The notes below the pieces were generated by a model, which worked only from the letters and a program-made list of their open reading frames with translations, had not been told where the DNA came from and searched no databases. Both the position numbers and the translations under genes were made by a program. This document shows positions 8,106-15,767 of a stretch of 52,276 nt of DNA, in pieces (the first letter of the stretch is position 1; the number at the start of each line of letters is the position of its first letter). The DNA is from Bacteroidales bacterium. Its GTDB lineage: Bacteria; Bacteroidota; Bacteroidia; Bacteroidales; WCHB1-69. The DNA lies in NCBI GenBank assembly GCA_017551725.1, contig JAFZKY010000038.1, forward strand, positions 1 to 52,276, given 5' to 3'.

Positions 8106-9356
8106 ATGGAAAAACTGTATGCCTTATATCTGGAACATCCCAACATCTGCACCGACACGCGCAAGATAGAGCCTGGATGTCTTTTTGTCTGCCTCAAAGG
8201 AGAACGTTTCGACGGCAACCAATTTGCACTGAATGCCTTGGAACAAGGTGCCGCGTATGTCATCACGGAGAATGTGGAGCTTCGTTCGAACGAACGCTGT
8301 ATCGTGGTGGAGGATGCATTGAAAACGCTTCAGGCATTGGCCGCCTACCACCGGCAGCAACTGACCATCCCCATCATCGGGGTGACGGGCACCAACGGCA
8401 AAACCACCACCAAAGAGCTGATGGCTGCCGTGTTGTCCCAAAAATTCCAGACCGCATACACCCAAGGGAACCTCAACAACCACATCGGCGTACCCCTCAC
8501 GCTGCTCTCCATCCGTCCCGGTGATGAAATCGCCATCGTGGAGATGGGCGCCAACCACCCCGGGGAAATCGAATTTCTGTGCAACATCGCACAGCCCACC
8601 TACGGCCTTATCACCAACGTTGGCAAGGCCCATATCGAGGGATTCGGCTCGGTGGAGGAGATTGTCCGCACCAAAACGGCGCTTTACCGCTCAGTCATCA
8701 GCCGTTCGGGAACATTGTTTGTCAATGCCAACGATACAGTTCTCCGCCAACAGCTGAACTACGACAACGTGCAATATTACGCCGAAGGCGGGGAGGAGAA
8801 CATCGTATCCATGTCGCCGTACCTGCGCATACGCGTTGCCGGCCATGAGGTGGACACCCACCTGACGGGCAGTTACAATATTTACAATATGCTGGCGGCA
8901 GCAGCCGTGGGACACTATTTTGGCGTGCCCGACAATCTGATAGCAGAAGCCATCGCGAACTACATGCCCTCCAATCACCGCTCGCAGGTGAACACCATCG
9001 GCAGCAATGTCATCATCTCCGACTATTACAACGCCAACCCCACCAGCATGGAGGCGGCGGTGCGCAACCTGGCCAAGCTGGACCACCCGCACAAACTGGC
9101 CATTCTGGGCGACATGCTGGAACTGGGCTCCGTGAGTGAAGAGGAGCACCGACGCATCATCGATCTGTGTGCAGAACTGCACCTTGAGGCTTGGTTTGTG
9201 GGTTCCGAATTCGGGCGACACCATCCTGCGCACTCGTTTGCAAACACGGAGGAACTGAACCTCTACCTGCAAGCCAATCCTATACAAAACACAATGGTGC
9301 TGGTGAAAGGCTCCAACGGCATCCACCTTGACCGTCTTTCTGCCCTGCTCTCATGA
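8106..9356 (+). CDS. murF: UDP-N-acetylmuramoyl-tripeptide--D-alanyl-D-alanine ligase
   Basis: 416 residues. The Mur-ligase P-loop GVTGTNGKTTTKE is at 92-104; EMGANHPGEIEFL and TNVGKAHIEGFG follow, as does the C-terminal domain with DYYNANPTSMEAA and LGDMLELG. CTDTRKIEPGCLFVCLKGE near the N-terminus is the MurF-type UDP-MurNAc-tripeptide binding domain. The enzyme adds D-Ala-D-Ala to the peptidoglycan precursor in the cytoplasm. It is separated from the usual division/cell-wall cluster and coupled by a 4-base overlap (ATGA) to anmK. Confidence 0.97.
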   Translation: MEKLYALYLEHPNICTDTRKIEPGCLFVCLKGERFDGNQFALNALEQGAAYVITENVELRSNERCIVVEDALKTLQALAAYHRQQLTIPIIGVTGTNGKTTTKELMAAVLSQKFQTAYTQGNLNNHIGVPLTLLSIRPGDEIAIVEMGANHPGEIEFLCNIAQPTYGLITNVGKAHIEGFGSVEEIVRTKTALYRSVISRSGTLFVNANDTVLRQQLNYDNVQYYAEGGEENIVSMSPYLRIRVAGHEVDTHLTGSYNIYNMLAAAAVGHYFGVPDNLIAEAIANYMPSNHRSQVNTIGSNVIISDYYNANPTSMEAAVRNLAKLDHPHKLAILGDMLELGSVSEEEHRRIIDLCAELHLEAWFVGSEFGRHHPAHSFANTEELNLYLQANPIQNTMVLVKGSNGIHLDRLSALLS

Positions 9357-10429
9357 ACACGGCAGTATGGAACGGCATCGGGGTTATGTCGGGCACCTCG
9401 TTAGATGGCATTGATTTGGCGTGGTGCCGGTTTGAACGGACCGATGGCCGATGGACGTACCATATTCTCGATGCTTCCACATTTCCCTATTCGCCGGATT
9501 TCCGCCAGCGGCTGGCGGACGCGCCCCGCATGTCCGCCCTAGCATACACGCAATTGAACGTGGACTTGGGCGAGCTTTTTGCCCAGCATATCAACCAATG
9601 GATTGGACAGCGCCCGAAGCCGGACTTTATCGCCTCGCACGGGCACACCGTCTTCCACCAACCCCAGCACGGGCTGACCACGCAAATCGGCAGCGGAGCC
9701 GTGATTGCCGCACAGACTGGCATCCGCACCGTCTGCGATTTCCGCACCACGGACGTGGCCCTCGGCGGGCAGGGAGCGCCTTTGGTGCCTATCGGCGACG
9801 AACACCTGTTCGGCCGATACGATGCCTGCCTGAATCTGGGCGGCTTTTCCAACATCTCCTTCCGGAAAGAGGATCACCGCATTGCCTTCGACATCTCCCC
9901 CTGCAATATGGCTTTGAACCTGCTGGCCAACCGGCAAGGGCTGGAGTACGACCCTGACGGGCGCATTGCGGAATCGGGAAGCATCATCCACCCCTTGTTG
10001 GAAAAGCTCAACCAGTTGGACTATTACCGCCTTCCCGCGCCCAAATCCTTGGGCAAAGAGTGGTTCGACGGGATGTTCCTGCCCCTGCTGCAACCGTTCT
10101 TGGATAACGACAATCTCCCGAACTGCCTGAGGACCGTCGTGGAGCACATCGCCATGCAGATGTCGGCGGCGGTGCCCATGTGTGCCGGCCAGATGCTGGT
10201 CACGGGCGGCGGCGCACACAACCGTTTCCTCATCCAACGACTGTCTGATTTATCCCCTTTGCGCGTAGTTGTCCCCGACGCACGCACCGTGGATTACAAG
10301 GAAGCGCTGGTCTTCGCCTTCCTGGGACTGCTGCGCCTACAGGAAGAGAACAATTGTCTTAATAGTGTAACTGGTTCTATTTCTAACAATTGCGGCGGAG
10401 CGGTTTATCTTCCAGCCAAGGCTCTTTAG
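9353..10429 (+). CDS. anmK: Anhydro-N-acetylmuramic acid kinase
   Basis: 358 residues, close to the family length. GVMSGTSLDGIDLAW at 10-24 is the AnmK signature; ASHGHTVFHQP, DFRTTDVALGGQGAPLVP and VTGGGAHNRFLI follow in order. The enzyme opens and phosphorylates 1,6-anhydroMurNAc to MurNAc-6-phosphate during cell-wall recycling. The start lies in the murF stop (ATGA), so synthesis and recycling of muramic acid are translationally linked here. Confidence 0.96.
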   Translation: MNTAVWNGIGVMSGTSLDGIDLAWCRFERTDGRWTYHILDASTFPYSPDFRQRLADAPRMSALAYTQLNVDLGELFAQHINQWIGQRPKPDFIASHGHTVFHQPQHGLTTQIGSGAVIAAQTGIRTVCDFRTTDVALGGQGAPLVPIGDEHLFGRYDACLNLGGFSNISFRKEDHRIAFDISPCNMALNLLANRQGLEYDPDGRIAESGSIIHPLLEKLNQLDYYRLPAPKSLGKEWFDGMFLPLLQPFLDNDNLPNCLRTVVEHIAMQMSAAVPMCAGQMLVTGGGAHNRFLIQRLSDLSPLRVVVPDARTVDYKEALVFAFLGLLRLQEENNCLNSVTGSISNNCGGAVYLPAKAL

Positions 10430-10478
10430 AAAAAAAAGTTTTTTCAAAAAAAATATCGGATTATAATAATAAAAATGT

Positions 10479-10486
10479 TACTTTTG
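10479..10486 (+). promoter_or_regulatory. -7 box for the tonB-like gene
   Basis: TACTTTTG matches TAnnTTTG 46 bases before the start codon, in an A/T-rich 100-base gap after anmK. No convincing -33 TTTG is seen. Confidence 0.5.
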
Positions 10487-10531
10487 CCGTTCACAAAAGT
10501 AGATGTATCATTTTAGATAAAAATAACCGTT

Positions 10532-11221
10532 ATGCTTACAAAGAAAACTGACAAAGGAAATCTGGAGAATAAGAGAGGTCTCTTCATTCTCTTCGGGCTT
10601 GTGATTGTTTTGGGCCTGGTATATGCCGGTTTCGAACTGTTTGCCAGCGAAGACAAAGCACCCGCGTTTACAATGGCTGATGACGACTTCATCGAAGTGA
10701 AAGACGAGGATGTCATTGCCACTGACCAAACACCCCCGCCGCCACAAGAGCAACCTCAGCAACAGCAAGAGGTGGTGCTGAACATTGTGGAAGACAACAT
10801 CAAGGTCAACACCGATCTGGACTTCAGTCAGGACTTCATTGAAGATGAGGTTATTGAGGAAGTGGACAACACAGAAGTGGATGTGATTGAGGACGAGTCA
10901 GATGCAGCGCCCCCAGTTTACTTCACGGAAGAGATGCCAGAATTCCCGGGCGGTCCCGAAGCCTTGAACTCATTCCTTACCAAGGAAATCCAATACCCTG
11001 AAGTGGCCCGTAACAACGGCATTATGGGTACGGTGCTGGTAGAGTTTGTGGTGGAAAAAGACGGCCGTGTCAGTAACGCCAAGGTGAAAGTGCCTTTGTT
11101 CCCCGACTGTGACAAAGAGGCTGTTCGCGGTGTGATGGCCATGCCGAAATGGAAACCCGGCAAGAACATGGGCAAGCCCGTGCGTTGCTTCTATCAGGTT
11201 CCTGTCACGTTCAGAATGTAA
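10532..11221 (+). CDS. TonB family energy-transducing protein
   Basis: 229 residues. A short cytoplasmic N-terminus leads to one transmembrane segment (about 18-38), an acidic linker with PPPPQEQPQQQQ (about 68-80), and a C-terminal TonB domain (about 140-229) with EEMPEFPGG, YPEVARNNGIMGTVLVEF and MPKWKPGKNMGKPV. TonB proteins pass proton-motive energy from ExbB/ExbD in the inner membrane to outer-membrane receptors. No exbB or exbD is adjacent. The gene has its own promoter and a strong terminator, so it is monocistronic. Confidence 0.93.
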   Translation: MLTKKTDKGNLENKRGLFILFGLVIVLGLVYAGFELFASEDKAPAFTMADDDFIEVKDEDVIATDQTPPPPQEQPQQQQEVVLNIVEDNIKVNTDLDFSQDFIEDEVIEEVDNTEVDVIEDESDAAPPVYFTEEMPEFPGGPEALNSFLTKEIQYPEVARNNGIMGTVLVEFVVEKDGRVSNAKVKVPLFPDCDKEAVRGVMAMPKWKPGKNMGKPVRCFYQVPVTFRM

Positions 11222-11253
11222 GTTCACATCCTTACAATATTGTAAAAAAAAAA

Positions 11254-11280
11254 GGAAGCCGAAAAGCTTCCTTTTTTTTT
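11254..11280. terminator. Intrinsic terminator after the tonB-like gene
   Basis: GGAAGC/GCTTCC hairpin (11254-11259 with 11266-11271), loop CGAAAA, followed by nine T. A run of A precedes it, so it could also stop minus-strand transcription. Confidence 0.85.
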
Positions 11281-11344
11281 ACTACATCGCTGGTACAATC
11301 CAGTAAAGAAACCGAAGGCAACAAACACCGTCACTTTAGTCTGA

Positions 11345-12109
11345 TTACTTGTCAATATTCAAAACAGAGAAAACATCGGCACCATTTTCCTTCAAGATGC
11401 GCTGTGCATTTGCATTTTGCATGATACTGCCGCCAAAGACGTTGAAATCAAACAGGTTGGGATTCACAAACCAGTTGTTCACGTTCATATTCAAGCCAAT
11501 AGTCCGGGTCTCGTTACGCCCGATATTGAATCCTGACAAGGGCAGCGTCACCAGGAAGGAATTGTCTTCAAAATCCGAGCCGCCATCCTGCACCGCACTT
11601 CTGCCGGTATGCAGATTGAAGGGCATCTCCACGCCTTCTACATTCTTCCATTTTCCGTTTATTTTCATATAATGATACCCGCCGCCCAACATTCCAGGCC
11701 AGGCCATATTGTTTTCTGGGGCATTGGTATAAAAATAGTTATGATTCAATCTCGGCGAAAGACCGAACACAAACGAAATAGAGGTGTAATGGCCGGCAGG
11801 AATCTCGTCGGAAGGTTTCCAGCACAAGGTGGCCTGGATGTCCAAATCCACATAATGGGCCCCGCTGTCCGACAAAATCGGCACCTCGGTCCCGTCATCC
11901 CTGGTTAAAACGACATCGGAAATAAAATACTGAACCTCCGAAACCGAATACTGGTTGCCGGAGGCATTTTGATATAAGAAAGTGTCCAATTGTAACGTAT
12001 GCCCGTCCACCGAAGTGGAGAAATTGATGCAGACACTACCAGTTGGTTTTTGGCAGGATGTCATCAAAAGGCACACTGCCCAAAGGCAAAGAAAACCTCT
12101 ACCATTCAT
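11345..12109 (-). CDS. MbnP-like family lipoprotein
   Basis: 254 residues. The lipobox LMTSC places the lipidated Cys at 19. The family signature is clear: VSEVQYFISDVVLT, then SFVFGLSPRLN, then MAWPGMLGGGYHYMK, as in MbnP-type copper/tryptophan-kynurenine proteins and their Bacteroidota relatives. These usually sit beside a di-heme cytochrome (MbnH/CcpA-like) or a TonB receptor; neither is adjacent here. It overlaps the 3' end of the DUF4468 gene by 11 bases, so the two are probably co-transcribed. The specific function is unknown. Confidence 0.8.
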   Translation of the reverse strand: MNGRGFLCLWAVCLLMTSCQKPTGSVCINFSTSVDGHTLQLDTFLYQNASGNQYSVSEVQYFISDVVLTRDDGTEVPILSDSGAHYVDLDIQATLCWKPSDEIPAGHYTSISFVFGLSPRLNHNYFYTNAPENNMAWPGMLGGGYHYMKINGKWKNVEGVEMPFNLHTGRSAVQDGGSDFEDNSFLVTLPLSGFNIGRNETRTIGLNMNVNNWFVNPNLFDFNVFGGSIMQNANAQRILKENGADVFSVLNIDK

Positions 12110-12650
12110 CCTCGAAAACTTCTTCGGGCATCATGCCCTCCTCCAGCGACTGGATCAGTTCCTTGATCTGACCATCAATCTGGTTAAGGAACTCATATTG
12201 TGACGGAGACCAATACGGGGAATCGGTCTTGAACCAGTTCTCGATGGGTGCGGCCGCTGCAGCCTTTTCATTGAAATTGGTGATGGTATAACGGTAGCGG
12301 TTGTCCCTACATTCCAATTTAAACTGATAATACACAATGTTTTTCGGCAGCAGGGTGCCGTCTTTCTGCTTGGAGAAGATGCGTACGCTGGAGCGCATTT
12401 CCAAAGTACACTTTTCAGCATCATCCTTTTTTATAACCTCGGCGGTGTTCTTATAATACTTTTTCACCCAGGCTTTTGCCCGTGCATACAAGACTTGCGG
12501 GGTTCCTTCCTGTTTCACAACATCCTGATAGGTAACCAGGTTGGTGCGCTCATCAATCGGAAGGTCGGGAACGGGAAGTTGGTTGGGCTTTTGTGCCGAG
12601 AGGCCGCACACAGCCATCAGCACTGTCAATGTAAGGATCAATTTTTTCAT
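12099..12650 (-). CDS. DUF4468 domain protein (secreted)
   Basis: 183 residues with a signal peptide (about 1-20, cut near LSAQ). LVTYQDVVKQEGTPQVLYARAKAW near 40-62 is the start of the DUF4468 domain, which has a TBP-like fold and is common in Bacteroidota. The function is not established. It lies six bases after folA and overlaps the MbnP-like gene, so it is the middle gene of a folA-DUF4468-mbnP-like operon. Confidence 0.78.
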   Translation of the reverse strand: MKKLILTLTVLMAVCGLSAQKPNQLPVPDLPIDERTNLVTYQDVVKQEGTPQVLYARAKAWVKKYYKNTAEVIKKDDAEKCTLEMRSSVRIFSKQKDGTLLPKNIVYYQFKLECRDNRYRYTITNFNEKAAAAAPIENWFKTDSPYWSPSQYEFLNQIDGQIKELIQSLEEGMMPEEVFEDEW

Positions 12651-12656
12651 GATGGA

Positions 12657-13145
12657 TTATTTTCTGATAAGCGTTTGAAAAGACAGGTCGTAGATGTTTT
12701 TTTCATCTTTAGGTTTAAATTCCTCTTCCACCAAAATCCATTCTTCTTCCATAATGGACGGGAAGAACACGTCGGCAGTGAACGAGGAGTGTATGCGGGT
12801 CAGGTAGAGGCGGTCCGCAAACGGGAGGAACAGCCGGTACATGGTGGCACCGCCCATCACGAAAGCCTCGTCTTCGCCTTCCACGAGCGCCAGCGCATCC
12901 GCAATCGAATGGACCGTTTCGCAGTCGGGGAAGGCAACGTCGTCAAGCGTGACCACGATATTGCGGCGGTTGGGCAGCGGCTTCTTGGGCAGTGATTCCC
13001 AGGTGCGATCACCCATGATGACGGCGTGTCCGGATGTTATCTCCTTAAAATGCTTAAGATCCACCGGAAGGTGGCACAGCAGCTGGTTCTGGTAACCCAG
13101 CTCGAGGTTCTCCCCCACGGCGGCAATCATACTCAGGTTCTTCAT
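12657..13145 (-). CDS. folA: Dihydrofolate reductase
   Basis: 162 residues from the ATG at 13143-13145. An in-frame extension to 13250 would run through the promoter and into smpB, so it is rejected. SMIAAVGENLELGYQNQLLCHLP, HAVIMGDRTWESLPKKPLPNR and FVMGGATMYRLFLPFADRLYLT are DHFR landmarks covering NADPH and dihydrofolate binding. The residue after Leu-Cys-His-Leu-Pro lies in DLKHF, which contains the active-site acidic residue. The enzyme makes tetrahydrofolate. Transcription is divergent from smpB. Confidence 0.95.
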   Translation of the reverse strand: MKNLSMIAAVGENLELGYQNQLLCHLPVDLKHFKEITSGHAVIMGDRTWESLPKKPLPNRRNIVVTLDDVAFPDCETVHSIADALALVEGEDEAFVMGGATMYRLFLPFADRLYLTRIHSSFTADVFFPSIMEEEWILVEEEFKPKDEKNIYDLSFQTLIRK

Positions 13146-13167
13146 CGTTAATGGTTTTTGATGTCGG

Positions 13168-13195
13168 CAAAAATACAAAATATTTTGTACTTTTG
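13168..13195. promoter_or_regulatory. Palindromic back-to-back promoter pair (folA / smpB)
   Basis: ACAAAATATTTTGT (13175-13188) is a perfect palindrome. It extends to a near-perfect 30-base one whose right arm carries the plus-strand -7 box TACTTTTG (13188-13195, smpB) and whose left arm carries the minus-strand box TATTTTTG (13168-13175, folA). The boxes are offset by exactly 20 bp, as at 3304-3335 and 36571-36601. Confidence 0.65.
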
Positions 13196-13212
13196 CGGCG
13201 CATATAACCGAT

Positions 13213-13671
13213 ATGGGCAAAAACACACCGAACACACCGATTGCCATCAAGAACCGGAAGGCCGACTACCAGTACTTCCTGCTCACCTCATATACGGCCG
13301 GCATCGTGCTCACCGGCACCGAAATCAAGTCCATCCGGGCCGGCAAGGCCAACATCACCGACGCCTATTGCTCGTTCATCAACAACGAGTTATGGGTCCA
13401 CAACATGCACATCAGCGAATATGCTGACGGCAGCTACAACAACCATCAGCCCAAACGCGACCGGAAACTGCTGCTCAACCGCAAAGAGCTCCGCAAGCTC
13501 ACCATCAAGCTGAACGAGAGGGGTTTCACCATCGTGCCCACCCTGCTCTGGATCAACGAGAACGGCTACGCCAAGCTGGACATCTCGCTGGCGAAAGGCA
13601 AAAAGCTGTACGACAAGCGGGAGAGCATCAAAGAAAAAGACGAACGCCGAAGAAAAAAAGAGGAAGAATGA
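13213..13671 (+). CDS. smpB: SsrA-binding protein SmpB
   Basis: 152 residues. [56 protein letters not shown] and [25 protein letters not shown] follow the SmpB family throughout. SmpB delivers tmRNA to stalled ribosomes. No tmRNA gene is in the window. The start lies only about 18 bases past the -7 box, so the leader is very short. The stop overlaps the merR start (ATGA). Confidence 0.96.
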   Translation: MGKNTPNTPIAIKNRKADYQYFLLTSYTAGIVLTGTEIKSIRAGKANITDAYCSFINNELWVHNMHISEYADGSYNNHQPKRDRKLLLNRKELRKLTIKLNERGFTIVPTLLWINENGYAKLDISLAKGKKLYDKRESIKEKDERRRKKEEE

Positions 13672-14039
13672 AAATAGAAATCGACGACAGCTACATGCCG
13701 CTTCCCGAATCCTTTGAGTTGAAGGAGAAGCTCTATTACAGTATCGGGGAAACCTCCGAAATGTTCGGGCTTCCTGCTTCCACCCTGCGTTTTTGGGAGA
13801 AGGAGTTCGACATGATCAAGCCCCGCAAGAACAAAAAGGGTGACCGTTTCTTTTCCAAGAACGACATCGCCCTCATCCGCACCATCCATTATCTGACACG
13901 GGTGAAGGGTTACACCCTGCAGGGGGCCAAAGACGCCCTCAAACGCAATTTCATCGAGGAGGCCGACAACGCCACCATCATCTCCTCGCTCATGGAGATC
14001 AAGGAGATGTTGCTAAAAATCAAAAAAGAACTGGATTAG
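13668..14039 (+). CDS. MerR-family transcriptional regulator
   Basis: 123 residues. [25 protein letters not shown] near 28-52 is a MerR helix-turn-helix, followed by the wing ([14 protein letters not shown]) and a short dimerisation helix. There is no C-terminal effector domain and no Cys pattern for metal sensing, so it is the short stand-alone type widespread in Bacteroidota; its targets are unknown. It is translationally coupled to smpB through a 4-base overlap. Confidence 0.88.
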   Translation: MKIEIDDSYMPLPESFELKEKLYYSIGETSEMFGLPASTLRFWEKEFDMIKPRKNKKGDRFFSKNDIALIRTIHYLTRVKGYTLQGAKDALKRNFIEEADNATIISSLMEIKEMLLKIKKELD

Positions 14040-14043
14040 AGAC

Positions 14044-14616
14044 TTACGCTTTCAGAAAGTCCATCAGTTTGCGCATGGCCGCTCCACGGTGGCTGATGCT
14101 GTTTTTCACTTCCGCCGGAAGTTCCGCAAAACTTTCCGTATAGCCATCAGGCACAAACACCGGGTCATAGCCGAAGCCGCCTTCGCCGTGGGGTTCCGTA
14201 GAGATATGGCCGTCCACGCGCCCTTCGAAGGTGAACGTTTCGCCATTGAGAATTAAGGCGATAACCGTTTTGAAACAGGCTCTGCGGTGCTCCACGCCCT
14301 GCATCTCATCCAACACCTTGTGAACATTGTCGCTAAAGGAACAGTGTTCGCCCGCGTAGCGTGCCGAATACACGCCGGGTCTGCCGTCCAGGGCCTCGAT
14401 TTCCAAACCGGTGTCATCGGCGAAGCAGTTTACCTGATAATGATCGGCCACATACCGGGCCTTTTGCAGGGCATTGCCCAGCAGTGTGTCTGCCGTTTCG
14501 GGAATCTCTTCCGTGCAGCCTAAGTCGTGCAGATTCCGGATGTTCCACTCCCGGCCTGCGATGGCGCGGGCCTCTTCGGTCTTATGTTGGTTATGGGTTG
14601 CGAAAACAATATCCAT
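14044..14616 (-). CDS. rdgB: XTP/dITP diphosphatase (RdgB/HAM1)
   Basis: 190 residues from the ATG at 14614-14616, chosen because MDIVFATHNQHKTEEA is the family N-terminus; nine further codons upstream are also open. FADDTGLEIEALDGRPGVYSARYAG, GGFGYDPVFVP and SFAELPAEVKNSISHRGAA are the nucleotide-binding and catalytic landmarks. The enzyme hydrolyses non-canonical purine triphosphates (XTP, ITP) to keep them out of nucleic acids. It lies 88 bases downstream of rpmF on the same strand. Confidence 0.95.
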   Translation of the reverse strand: MDIVFATHNQHKTEEARAIAGREWNIRNLHDLGCTEEIPETADTLLGNALQKARYVADHYQVNCFADDTGLEIEALDGRPGVYSARYAGEHCSFSDNVHKVLDEMQGVEHRRACFKTVIALILNGETFTFEGRVDGHISTEPHGEGGFGYDPVFVPDGYTESFAELPAEVKNSISHRGAAMRKLMDFLKA

Positions 14617-14704
14617 ACTTCTATAAACAAGAAAAGATGGCATAATTGCTTATGTCATCTAAAAACCATAAATACACGTTTCACAAGCTGTGCTTGCGGG
14701 GCTG

Positions 14705-14893
14705 TTACTGGGCAGCGCCGCTCACTTCGATAGCTTGTTTTCCTCTGTAATAACCACATTCCGGGCAGATACGGTGCGAAAGGATCGGGGCACCGCAATG
14801 GCTGCACGTGGTCAACTGGGGAGCCGTGATGAAATCATGGGCTCTTCTCTTATCTCTTCTCATTGCTGAGTGTCTTCTTTTAGGATTCGGCAT
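14705..14893 (-). CDS. rpmF: Ribosomal protein L32
   Basis: 62 residues. PNPKRRHSAMRRDKRRAHD is the conserved L32 start, and C-x2-C (CSHC) with C-x2-C (CPEC) near 32-46 form the zinc ribbon. The Cys pairs mark the zinc-binding C+ paralogue type. It directly follows the DUF177 gene, the standard yceD-rpmF pair. Confidence 0.96.
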   Translation of the reverse strand: MPNPKRRHSAMRRDKRRAHDFITAPQLTTCSHCGAPILSHRICPECGYYRGKQAIEVSGAAQ

Positions 14894-14912
14894 AATTTAT
14901 ACGTTTTATCGG

Positions 14913-15461
14913 TTATGAATCTAATGTTAAATTTTTCAAAGCGTCCCAACGCGGGTCATGGTCTTGCTTGGCCGACTCGGCGGACAGTTCCTCCAGTTTG
15001 GCGAGCACAGCGGGGTCGCAGGTGGAGTGTCCGTTTTCGTCATCGGCATGGACGATGCGCAGCGGCATGGCCAGGCGGATGCACTCATAGACGAAATGGA
15101 AGATGTCCAGCTCGTAGGTGTTCTCATCCAGCACCCAGATGTCGTCATCCTCATTGTCGCCCTCTTCCACTGTGGGGACCAACTTGACAATCAAACGGTC
15201 CTCAAACTCCATCGGAATGTGTACCGGAAGGAGGCAGCGGTCGCAGGGAGCGGCAACAAAACCGGAAAAATGGCATCTCACATCCACCAATTTTTCAGTT
15301 TTTGTCATGTCAACCCGCAAATCCAAACATCCGTCCAGCAAGTCCGTCAGCTCCGCCAATTCAAAGAACTGTTTATCGCAAACCATTGTAAAGCAATAAT
15401 TTCCATCCTCCACACCAGCCAATCTGAGTTTAAATTGATCTCGTAATTGCTTTACTTCCAT
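14913..15461 (-). CDS. DUF177 (YceD-like) protein, rpmF partner
   Basis: 182 residues. VRCHFSGFVAAPCDRCLLPV near 62-80 has the C-x2-C core of DUF177, followed by an acidic stretch and a C-terminal RWDALKNLTL. The family is almost always encoded just before rpmF and has been linked to 23S rRNA accumulation in plants and bacteria. Here it is 19 bases upstream of rpmF. The -7 box TATATTTG on the minus strand (15482-15489) lies about 20 bases before the start. Confidence 0.88.
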   Translation of the reverse strand: MEVKQLRDQFKLRLAGVEDGNYCFTMVCDKQFFELAELTDLLDGCLDLRVDMTKTEKLVDVRCHFSGFVAAPCDRCLLPVHIPMEFEDRLIVKLVPTVEEGDNEDDDIWVLDENTYELDIFHFVYECIRLAMPLRIVHADDENGHSTCDPAVLAKLEELSAESAKQDHDPRWDALKNLTLDS

Positions 15462-15767
15462 CGCGCTAAATTTTGGGGGTGCAAATATACGTTTTTTTAT
15501 TTGTCAAAACTAAGGTGCCCGTTTTTTTTATTTTTTTGCCTTTTTCTGCTTGTTGTAACAAATGGGTAAAAATGGTAACAAATAAATAAAACACGAAAAA
15601 AACTATTATGAAAAAACACGAATCCTATTGAGAATATTGTTGTTGCAGCTTTACAGTAAAAAAACATCCTTATTATTTGCCAAAACCCACTATAAAAAAA
15701 TCAGCACCATACATAATTATATTTTTTATATCTTTGCCACTTTAAAATGAGATTTATTTTCATTGTA
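15462..15767. promoter_or_regulatory. AT-rich divergent intergenic region with two promoters and a 20-bp-spaced direct repeat
   Basis: About 300 bases between the DUF177 gene and the T9SS cargo gene. The minus-strand -7 box TATATTTG lies at 15482-15489 and the plus-strand box TATCTTTG at 15729-15736. GTAACAAAT occurs at 15555-15563 and again at 15575-15583, exactly 20 bp apart, which could be a two-site operator. No coding frame is credible. Confidence 0.5.
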
